Assembly (NCBI GenBank): GCA_964036295.1 | Contig: OZ038462.1 | Location: 7,501-71,500 of the forward strand | Length of the DNA: 64,000 bases | DNA from: Plumapathes pennacea | Taxonomy: Eukaryota > Cnidaria > Anthozoa > Antipatharia > Myriopathidae | Reading direction: 5' to 3' | In this document: one piece after another, positions 1 through 8,796 of the stretch | How positions within the stretch are numbered: position 1 is the first letter of the stretch | Layout of the letters: each line of letters begins with the position of its first letter | Notes under the pieces: model-generated | What the model saw: only the letters and a program-made list of their open reading frames with translations | The model's database searches: none | Told to the model about the DNA's origin: nothing | Made by a program: the position numbers and the translations under genes

Positions 1-113
1 ACGTTTTTGTCAAAATTCCAAGATTTTTCGACCTTTTCCGAATCGCATGAAACTTTCAAGAAATGCTGCTGGGACTATTCCCACGCGTTTTGCATAATTT
101 TTGTAAACTTTTA
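1..113. repeat. Partial satellite monomer at left edge
   Basis: This is the last 113 bp of a monomer cut by the window edge. It carries CAAGAAATGCTGCTGGG and CATAATTTTTG, and the first of these is otherwise seen in the tails of the monomers before the J units at 2786 and 17494. It therefore belongs to the same G2-J neighbourhood as 2451-3120. Confidence 0.95.
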
Positions 114-524
114 GGCCACGCGTCGTGAGTAGTTAGAGCAAATCATCGTCTAATTAAAACGTCGCGCTTTTCAAATTTCTAAGCCATTTTATTGCTATAT
201 CTCACCAACGGATGGCGATAGATCACGCAAATCTATTGCAGAATGCCTTCTTATAGTCCCAGGAAGGTTTCCTGAAAGTTTCAAGAGTTTTCAATTTCTG
301 GCCAAAATCGGCCAAAAACCCTGGGCTATAGCCTTACGTTTTTGTCAAAAGTCCAAGATTTTTCGACCTTTTCCGAATCGCATGAAACTTTCAGGAAATG
401 CTGCTGGGACTATTCCCACGCGTTTTGCATAGTTTCTGTAAACTTTTAGGCCACGCGTCGTGAGGAATTAAAGCAAATCATCGTCTAATTAAAACGTCGC
501 GCTTTTCAAAGTTCTAAGCCATTT

Positions 525-3040
525 TATTGCTATATCTCACCAACGGATGGCGATAGATCACGCAAATGTATTGCAGAATGTCTTCTTATAGTCCCAGGAA
601 GGTTTCCTGAAAGTTTCAAGAGTTTTCAATTTTTGGCCAAAATCGGCCAAAAACCCTGGGCTATAGCCTTACGTTTTTGTCAAAATTCCAAGATTTTTCG
701 ACCTTCTCCGAATCGCATGAAACTTTCAGGAAATGTTGCTGGGACTATTCCGACGCGTTTTGCATAATTTTTGTAAACTTTTAGGCCACATGTCGTGAGT
801 AATTACAGCAAATCATCGTCTAATTAAAACGTCACGCTTTTGAAAGTTCTAAGACATTTTGTTGCTATATCTCACCAACGGATGACGATAGATCACGCAA
901 ATGTATTGCAGAATGTCTTCTTATAGTCCCAGGAAGGTTTCCTGAAAGTTTCAAGAGTTTTCAATTTTTGGCCAAAATCGGCCAAAAACCCTGGGCTATA
1001 GCCTTACGTTTTTGTCAAAATTCCAAGATTTTTCGACCTTCTCCGAATCCCATGAAACTTTCAGGAAATGTTGCTGGGACTATTCCGACGCGTTTTGCAT
1101 AGTTTTTGTAAACTTTTAGGCCACGCGTCGTGAGAAATTACAGCAAATCATCTTCTAATTAAAACTTCGCGCTTTTCAAAATTCTAAGACATTTTCTTGC
1201 TATATCTCACCAACGGATGACGATAGATCACGCAAATGTATCGCAGAATGTCTTCTTATAGTCCCAGGAAGGTTTCCTGAAAGTTTCAAGAGTTTCAATT
1301 TTTGGCCAAAATCGGCCAAAAATCCTGGGCTATAGCCTTACGTTTTTGTCAAATTTCCAAGATTTTTCGACCTTCTCCGAATCGCATGAAACTTTCAGGA
1401 AATGTTGCTGGGACTATTCCCACGCGTTTTGCATAGTTTTTGTAAACTTTTAGGCCACATGTCGTGAGTAATTACAGCAAATCATCGTCTAATTAAAACG
1501 TCACGCTTTTGAAAGTTCTAAGACATTTTGTTGCTATATCTCACCAACGGATGACGATAGATCACGCAAATGTATTGCAGAATGTCTTCTTATAGTCCCA
1601 GGAAGGTTTCCTGAAAGTTTCAAGAGTTTTCAATTTTTGGCCAAAATCGGCCAAAAACCCTGGGCTATAGCCTTACGTTTTTGTCAAAATTCCAAGATTT
1701 TTCGACCTTCTCCGAATCGCATGAAACTTTCAGGAAATGTTGCTGGGACTATTCCGACGCGTTTTGCATAGTTTTTGTAAACTTTTAGGCCACGCGTCGT
1801 GAAGAATTAGAGCAAATCATCGTCTAATTAAAACGTCGCGCTTTTCAAAGTTCTAAGCCATTTTTATGCTATATCTCACCAACGGATGACGATAGATCAC
1901 GCAAATGTATTGCAGAATGTCTTCTTATAGTCCCAGGAAGGTTTCCTGAAAGTTTCAAGAGTTTTCAATTTTTGGCCAAAATCGGCCAAAAACCCTGGGC
2001 TATAGCCTTACGTTTTTGTCAAATTTCCAGGATTTTTCGACCTTCTCCGAATCGCATGAAACTTTCAGGAAATGTTGCTGGGATTATTCCGACGCGTTTT
2101 GCATAGTTTTTGTAAACTTTTAGGCCACGCGTCGTGAGGAATTAGAGCAAATCATCGTCTAATTAAAACGTCGCGCTTTTGAAAGCCATTTTTATGCTAT
2201 ATCTCACCAACGGATGGCGATGGATCACGCAAATGTATTGCAGAATGTCTTCTTATAGTCCCAGGAAGGTTTCCTGAAAGTTTCAAGAGTTTTCAATTTT
2301 TGGCCAAAATCGGCCAAAAACCCTGGGCTATAGCCTTACGTTTTTGTCAAAATTCCAAGATTTTTCGACCTTTTCCGAATCGCATGAAACTTTCAAGAAA
2401 TGCTGCTGGGACTATTCCGACGCGTTTTGCATAGTTTTTGTAAACTTTTAGGCCACGCGTCGTGAGTAATTAGAGCAAATCATCGTCTAATTAAAACGTC
2501 GCGCTTTTCAAAGTTCTAAGCCATTTTATTGCTATATCTCACCAACGGATGGCGATAGATCACGCAAATCTATGGCAGAATGCCTTCTTATAGTCCCAGG
2601 AAGGTTTCCTGAAAGTTTCAAGAGTTTTCAATTTTTGGCCAAAATCGGCCAAAAACCCTGGGCTATAGCCTTACGTTTTTGTCAAAATTCCAAGATTTTT
2701 CGACCTTTTCCGAATCGCATGAAACTTTCAAGAAATGCTGCTGGGACTCTTCCCACGCGTTTTGCAAAGTTTTTGTAAACTTTTAGGCCACGCGTCGTGA
2801 GTAGTTAGAGCAAATCATCGTCTAATTAAAACGTCGCGCTTTTCAAATTTCTAAGCCATTTTATTGCTATATCTCACCAACGGATGGCGATAGATCACGC
2901 AAATCTATTGCAGAATGCCTTCTTATAGTCCCAGGAAGGTTTCCTGAAAGTTTCAAGAGTTTTCAATTTTTGGCCAAAATCGGCCAAAAACCCTGGGCTA
3001 TAGCCTTACGTTTTTGTCAAAATTCCAAGATTTTTCGACC
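525..3040. repeat. Duplicated block, left copy (partner 13892-17748)
   Basis: The units C'-D-C' at 784, 1119 and 1453 match 14151, 14486 and 14820 (offset 13,367). The units A-B-G2-J at 1788, 2123, 2451 and 2786 match 16496, 16831, 17159 and 17494 (offset 14,708). Shared rare marks are CATAATTTTTG before 784, the ACTTCGCGC plus GAGTTTCAA deletion in the D unit, CCAGGATTT near 2028, GATGGATC near 2218 and TCTATGGC near 2569. The jump in offset of 1341 bp is a four-monomer insertion in the right copy. The left limit is a C/T difference near 524; the right limit is near 3041, where TTTTCC is opposed to TGTTCC. Confidence 0.85.
2123..2450. repeat. Type B monomer (328 bp)
   Basis: Seven bases (TTCTAAG) are missing between GAAAG and CCATT, so the unit is 328 bp. 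It follows an A unit with GGATTATTCC and precedes a G2 unit. Confidence 0.9.
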
Positions 3041-3302
3041 TTTTCCGAATCGCATGAAACTTTCAGGAAATGCTGCTGGGACTATTCCCACGCGTTTTGC
3101 ATAGTTTCTGTAAACTTTTAGGCCACGCGTCGTGAGGAATTAGAGCAAATCATCGTCTAATTAAAACGTCGCGCTTTTCAAAGTTCTAAGCCATTTTATT
3201 GCTATATCTCACCAACGGATGGCGATAGATCACGCAAATGTATTGCAGAATGTCTTCTTATAGTCCCAGGAAGGTTTCCTGAAAGTTTCAAGAGTTTTCA
3301 AT

Positions 3303-3314
3303 TTTTGGCCAAAA
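3303..3314. repeat. 12-bp palindrome TTTTGGCCAAAA
   Basis: This is a perfect palindrome directly followed by a second GGCCAAAA, so GGCCAAAATC and GGCCAAAAAC (or AATC) form a 10-bp tandem pair in every monomer. The preceding T run is five in most units and six in types F, H, I and a few others. The duplication is one helical turn long. Confidence 0.9.
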
Positions 3315-3330
3315 TCGGCCAAAAATCCTG

Positions 3331-3340
3331 GGCTATAGCC
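3331..3340. repeat. 10-bp palindrome GGCTATAGCC
   Basis: This perfect palindrome sits about 5 bp from the axis of the larger quasi-palindrome. It is present in nearly all monomers. Those with TAGCGTTA (type I and the tails of some B units, for example 5014 and 7016) lose its last base pair. Confidence 0.85.
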
Positions 3341-3455
3341 TTACGTTTTTGTCAAAATTCCAAGATTTTTCGACCTTCTCCGAATCGCATGAAACTTTCA
3401 GGAAATGTTGCTGGGACTATTCCGACGCGTTTTGCATAGTTTTTGTAAACTTTTA

Positions 3456-6400
3456 GGCCACGCGTCGTGAGGAATTAGAGCAAATCATCGTCTAATTAAA
3501 ACGTCGCGCTTTTCAAAGTTCTAAGCCATTTTTATGCTATATCTCACCAACGGATGACGATAGATCACGCAAATGTATTGCAGAATGTCTTCTTATAGTC
3601 CCAGGAAGGTTTCCTGAAAGTTTCAAGAGTTTTCAATTTTTGGCCAAAATCGGCCAAAAACCCTGGGCTATAGCCTTACGTTTTTGTCAAAATTCCAAGA
3701 TTTTTCGACCTTCTCCGAATCGCATGAAACTTTCAGGAAATGTTGCTGGGACTATTCCGACGCGTTTTGCATAGTTTTTGTAAACTTTTAGGCCACATGT
3801 CGTGAGTAGTTACAGCAAATCATCGTCTAATTAAAACGTCCCGCTTTTGAAAGTTCTAAGACATTTTGTTGCTATATCTCACCAACGGATGACGATAGAT
3901 CACGCAAATGTATTGCAGAATGTCTTCTTATAGTCCCAGGAAGGTTTCCTGAAAGTTTCAAGAGTTTTCAATTTTTGGCCAAAATCGGCCAAAAACCCTG
4001 GGCTATAGCCTTACGTTTTTGTCAAAATTCCAAGATTTTTCGACCTTCTCCGAATCCCATGAAACTTTCAGGAAATGTTGCTGGGACTATTCCGACGCGT
4101 TTTGCATAGTTTTTGTAAACTTTTAGGCCACGCGTCGTGAGAAATTACAGCAAATCATCTTCTAATTAAAACGTCGCGCTTTTCAAAGATCTAAGACATT
4201 TTCTTGCTATATCTCACCAACGGATGGCGATAGATCACGCAAATGTATTGCAGAATGTCTTCTTATAGTCCCAGGAAGGTTTCCTGAAAGTTTCAAGAGT
4301 TTTCAATTTTTGGCCAAAATCGGCCAAAAACCCTGGGCTATAGCCTTACGTTTTTGTCAAAATTCCAAGATTTTTCGACCTTTTCCGAATCGCATGAAAC
4401 TTTCAGGAAATGTTGCTGGGACTATTCCCACGCGTTTTGCATAGTTTTTGTAAACTTTTAGGCCACGCGTCGTGAGTAATTAGAGAAAATCATCGTCTAA
4501 TTAAAACGTCGCGCTTTTCAAAGTTCTAAGACATTTTGTTGCTATATCTCACCAACGGATGACGATAGATCACGCAAATGTATTGCAGAATGTCTTCTTA
4601 TAGTCCCAGGAAAGTTTCCTAAAAGTTTCAAGAGTTTTCAATTTTTTGGCCAAAATCGGCCAAAAACCCTGGGCTATAGCCTTACGTTTTTGTCAAAATT
4701 CCAAGATTTTTCGACCTTCTCCGAATCGCATGAAACTTTCAGGAAATGTTGCTGGGACTATTCCGACGCGTTTTGCATAGTTTTTGTAAACTTTTAGGCC
4801 ACGCATCGTGAATAATTAGAGCAAATCATCGTCTAATTAAAACGTCGTGCTTTTCAAAGTTCTAAGACATTTTGTTGCTATATCTCACCAACGGATGACG
4901 ATAGATCACGCAAATGTATTGCAGAATGTCTTCTTATAGTCCCAGGAAAGTTTCCTAAAAGTTTCAAGAGTTTTCAATTTTTTGGCCAAAATCGGCCAAA
5001 AACCCTGGGCTATAGCGTTACGTTTTTGTCAAAATTCCAAGATTTTTCGACCTTTTCCGAATCGCATGAAACTTTCAGGAAATGTTGCTGGGACTATTCC
5101 GACGCGTTTTGCATAGTTTTTGTAAACTTTTAGGCCACGCGTCGTGAGAAATTACAGCAAATCATCTTCTAATTAAAACGTCGCGCTTTTCAAAGTTCTA
5201 AGACATTTTGTTGCTATATCTCACCAACGGATGACGATAGATCACGCAAATGTATTGCAGAATGTCTTCTTATAGTCCCAGGAAGGTTTCCTGAAAGTTT
5301 CAAGAGTTTTCAATTTTTGGCCAAAATCGGCCAAAAACCCTGGGCTATAGCCTTACGTTTTTGTCAAAATTCCAAGATTTTTCGACCTTCTCCGAATCGC
5401 ATGAAACTTTCAGGAAATGTTGCTGGGACTATTCCCACGCGTTTTGCATAGTTTTTGTAAACTTTTAGGCCACGCGTCGTGAGGAATTAGAGCAAATCAT
5501 CGTCTAATTAAAACGTCGCGCTTTTCAAAGTTCTAAGCCATTTTTATGCTATATCTCACCAACGGATGACGATAGATCACGCAAATGTATTGCAGAATGT
5601 CTTCTTATAGTCCCAGGAAGGTTTCCTGAAAGTTTCAAGAGTTTTCAATTTTTGGCCAAAATCGGCCAAAAACCCTGGGCTATAGCCTTACGTTTTTGTC
5701 AAAATTCCAAGATTTTTCGACCTTCTCCGAATCGCATGAAACTTTCAGGAAATGTTGCTGGGACTATTCCGACGCGTTTTGCATAGTTTTTGTAAACTTT
5801 TAGGCCATGCGTTGTGAGTAGTTACAGCAAATCATCGTCTAATTAAAACGTCCCGCTTTTGAAAGTTCTAAGACATTTTGTTGCTATATCTCACCAACGG
5901 ATGACGATAGATCACGCAAATGTATTGCAGAATGTCTTCTTATAGTCCCAGGAAGGTTTCCTGAAAGTTTCAAGAGTTTTCAATTTTTGGCCAAAATCGG
6001 CCAAAAACCCTGGGCTATAGCCTTACGTTTTTGTCAAAATTCCAAGATTTTTCGACCTTCTCCGAATCCCATGAAACTTTCAGGAAATGTTGCTGGGACT
6101 ATTCCGACGCGTTTTGCATAGTTTTTGTAAACTTTTAGGCCACGCGTCGTGAGAAATTACAGCAAATCATCTTCTAATTAAAACGTCGCGCTTTTCAAAG
6201 TTCTAAGACATTTTCTTGCTATATCTCACCAACGGATGACGATAGATCACGCAAATGTATCGCAGAATGTCTTCTTATAGTCCCAGGAAGGTTTCCTGAA
6301 AGTTTCAAGAGTTTTCAATTTTTGGCCAAAATCGGCCAAAAATCCTGGGCTATAGCCTTACGTTTTTGTCAAAATTCCAAGATTTTTCGACCTTCTCCGA

Positions 6401-6807
6401 ATCGCATGAAACTTTCAGGAAATGTTGCTGGGACTATTCCGACGCGTTTTGCATAGTTTTTGTAAACTTTTAGGCCACGCGTCGTGAGGAATTAGAGCAA
6501 ATCATCGTCTAATTAAAACGTCGCGCTTTTCAAAGTTCTAAGCCATTTTTATGCTATATCTCACCAACGGATGACGATAGATCACGCAAATGTATTGCAG
6601 AATGTCTTCTTATAGTCCCAGGAAGGTTTCCTGAAAGTTTCAAGAGTTTTCAATTTTTGGCCAAAATCGGCCAAAAACCCTGGGCTATAGCCTTACGTTT
6701 TTGTCAAATTTCCAAGATTTTTCGACCTTCTCCGAATCGCATGAAACTTTCAGGAAATGTTGCTGGGATTATTCCGACGCGTTTTGCATAGTTTTTGTAA
6801 ACTTTTA
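3456..6807. repeat. Mixed-type satellite segment, A-C-D-G2-I-D-A-C-D-A
   Basis: Monomer starts are 3456 A, 3791 C, 4126 D-like (AAAGATC, GATGGCG), 4461 G2-like with GAGAAAATC, 4797 I, 5133 D-like, 5468 A, 5803 C (CATGCGTTG head), 6138 D and 6473 A. The C-D pair is followed by different partners in its two occurrences. The units at 4461 and 4797 both have six T and CCTAAAAG, so the 4461 unit is a G2 head on an H-type body. Confidence 0.85.
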
Positions 6808-7135
6808 GGCCACGCGTCGTGAGGAATTAGAGCAAATCATCGTCTAATTAAAACGTCGCGCTTTTGAAAGCCATTTTTATGCTATATCTCACCAACGGAT
6901 GGCGATAGATCACGCAAATGTATTGCAGAATGTCTTCTTATAGTCCCAGGAAAGTTTCCTGAAAGTTTCAAGAGTTTTCAATTTTTGGCCAAAATCGGCC
7001 AAAAACCCTGGGCTATAGCGTTACGTTTTTGTCAAAATTCCAAGATTTTTCGACCTTCTCCGAATCGCATGAAACTTTCAGGAAATGTTGCTGGGACTAT
7101 TCCGACGCGGTTTGCATAGTTTTTGTAAACTTTTA
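6808..7135. repeat. Type B monomer (328 bp)
   Basis: This unit carries the same 7-bp deletion. Its body also has GGAAAGTTTCC and TAGCGTTA, shared only with the B unit at 19839, and the GCGGTTTGC tail that precedes H-type heads. Confidence 0.9.
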
Positions 7136-8140
7136 GGCCACGCATCGTGAATAATTACAGCAAATCATCGTCTAATTAAAACGTCGCGCTTTTCAAAGTT
7201 CTAAGACATTTTGTTGCTATATCTCACCAACGGATGACGATAGATCACGCAAATGTATTGCAGAATGTCTTCTTATAGTCCCAGGAAGGTTTCCTGAAAG
7301 TTTCAAGAGTTTTCAATTTTTGGCCAAAATCGGCCAAAAACCCTGGGCTATAGCCTTACGTTTTTGTCAAAATTCCAAGATTTTTCGACCTTTTCCGAAT
7401 CGCATGAAACTTTCAGGAAATGTTGCTGGGACTATTCCGACGCGTTTTGCATAGTTTTTGTAAACTTTTAGGCCACGCGTCGTGAGAAATTACAGCAAAT
7501 CATCGTCTAATTAAAACGTCGCGCTTTTCAAAGTTCTAAGACATTTTGTTGCTATATCTCACCAACGGATGACGATAGATCACGCAAATGTATTGCAGAA
7601 TGTCTTCTTATAGTCCCAGGAAGGTTTCCTGAAAGTTTCAAGAGTTTTCAATTTTTGGCCAAAATCGGCCAAAAATCCTGGGCTATAGCCTTACGTTTTT
7701 GTCAAAATTCCAAGATTTTTCGACCTTCTCCGAATCGCATGAAACTTTCAGGAAATGTTGCTGGGACTATTCCGACGCGTTTTGCATAGTTTTTGTAAAC
7801 TTTTAGGCCACGCGTCGTGAGGATTTAGAGCAAATCATCGTCTAATTAAAACGTCGCGCTTTTCAAAGTTCTAAGCCATTTTTATGCTATATCTCACCAA
7901 CGGATGACGATAGATCACGCAAATGTATTGCAGAATGTCTTCTTATAGTCCCAGGAAGGTTTCCTGAAAGTTTCAAGAGTTTTCAATTTTTGGCCAAAAT
8001 CGGCCAAAAACCCTGGGCTATAGCCTTACGTTTTTGTCAAATTTCCAAGATTTTTCGACCTTCTCCGAATCGCATGAAACTTTCAGGAAATGTTGCTGGG
8101 ATTATTCCGACGCGTTTTGCATAGTTTTTGTAAACTTTTA

Positions 8141-8796
8141 GGCCACGCGTCGTGAGGAATTAGAGCAAATCATCGTCTAATTAAAACGTCGCGCTTTTGA
8201 AAGCCATTTTTATGCTATATCTCACCAACGGATGGCGATAGATCACGCAAATGTATTGCAGAATGTCTTCTTATAGTCCCAGGAAGGTTTCCTGAAAGTT
8301 TCAAGAGTTTTCAATTTTTGGCCAAAATCGGCCAAAAACCCTGGGCTATAGCCTTACGTTTTTGTCAAATTTCCAAGATTTTTCGACCTTCTCCGAATCG
8401 CATGAAACTTTCAGGAAATGTTGCTGGGATTATTCCGACGCGTTTTGCATAGTTTTTGTAAACTTTTAGGCCACGCGTCGTGAGGAATTAGAGCAAATCA
8501 TCGTCTAATTAAAACGTCGCGCTTTTGAAAGCCATTTTTATGCTATATCTCACCAACGGATGGCGATAGATCACGCAAATGTATTGCAGAATGTCTTCTT
8601 ATAGTCCCAGGAAGGTTTCCTGAAAGTTTCAAGAGTTTTCAATTTTTGGCCAAAATCGGCCAAAAACCCTGGGCTATAGCCTTACGTTTTTGTCAAAATT
8701 CCAAGATTTTTCGACCTTCTCCGAATCGCATGAAACTTTCAGGAAATGTTGCTGGGACTATTCCGACGCGGTTTGCATAGTTTTTGTAAACTTTTA
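8141..8796. repeat. Tandem pair of type B monomers (2 x 328 bp)
   Basis: Two adjacent 328-bp B units start at 8141 and 8469. The first has a CAAATTTCC and GGATTATTCC tail, the second CAAAATTCC, GGACTATTCC and GCGGTTTGC. At the matching place near 21172 there is only one B unit, with the head of the first and the tail of the second. The pair is therefore either a one-unit duplication here or a one-unit loss there. Confidence 0.9.

Larger units (their letters stand above)
1..3240. repeat. 8-monomer repeat at the left edge (2672 bp)
   Basis: The units at 114 (J) and 449 (K) recur at 2786 (J) and 3121 (K), an offset of 2672 bp. That is eight monomers, less one 7-bp and one 1-bp deletion. The J signature GAGTAGTTAGAG, AAATTTC and TCTATTGC and the preceding GCTGCTGGG tail are shared. 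The unit order is J, K, C', D, C', A, B, G2, then J, K. After the second K the order changes (A at 3456 instead of C'), so only about 1.2 repeats lie in the window. More copies may lie to the left. Confidence 0.8.
3244..3436. repeat. Quasi-palindromic domain within the monomer
   Basis: The two halves of this 193-bp segment are inverted copies about one axis at 3340. The core arms TTTCCTGAAAGTTTCA (3275-3290) and TGAAACTTTCAGGAAA (3390-3405) are perfect 16-bp reverse complements with a 99-bp loop. After a 5-bp mismatched spacer on each side, ATAGTCCCAG (3260-3269) pairs with CTGGGACTAT (3411-3420). Over these 31-bp arms 28 positions pair. Symmetry continues weakly outward to TGCA at 3244 and 3433, giving about 36 of 47 paired positions. 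The same arrangement recurs in every monomer I examined. Types E, F, H and I have CTAAAAG in the left arm, which breaks one pair. Whether it forms a hairpin in vivo is unknown. Confidence 0.9.
3121..3455. repeat. Reference satellite monomer (335 bp)
   Basis: I use this unit as the reference. It is 335 bp with 134 G+C (40.0%) and 18 CpG dinucleotides (C 69, G 65; about 13.4 expected). In order it holds: the junction ACGCGT at 3125; a variable head of roughly 120 bp that carries most type-defining differences; TGCA at 3244; the left stem at 3260-3290; two GGCCAAAA copies in tandem at 3307-3325; the palindrome GGCTATAGCC at 3331-3340; an A/T-tract segment; the right stem at 3390-3420; a second ACGCGT at 3425; and TGTAAACTTTTA leading into the next unit. 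Because 335 is 2 modulo 3, reading frames shift at every monomer, which explains the lack of long open frames. Confidence 0.95.

Noticed and set aside
2572..2778. Open frame of 68 codons, repeated identically at 17280-17486
   Set aside because: It lies inside one satellite monomer. The ATG exists only because TCTATTGC became TCTATGGC in that unit, and the identity of the two copies comes from the block duplication. There is no coding context, and monomer length (2 modulo 3) breaks the frame in the next unit.
3331..3340. CTATAG in GGCTATAGCC as a TATA-type promoter
   Set aside because: A palindromic GC-flanked CTATAG repeated 190 times without any linked gene is not evidence of a promoter. 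Satellite transcription may occur but nothing here shows it.
3363..3380. Pol III B-box-like TTCGACC
   Set aside because: No full GGTTCGANNCC match and no A box at a suitable distance; the five-T runs on either side would end Pol III transcription. No tRNA-derived element is visible.
3366..3390. CENP-B-box-like match on the reverse strand (ATTCGGAGAAGGTCGAA)
   Set aside because: It fits TTCG and the central A of the known box but ends TCGA where CGGG is expected, about 6 of 9 essential bases. That is not enough to call a binding site.
3121..3455. Monomer as a simple direct dimer of about 167 bp
   Set aside because: Direct comparison of the two halves gives only short matches such as ATTTTTGGCC with ATTTTTCGACC. 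The clear internal symmetry is inverted, not direct.
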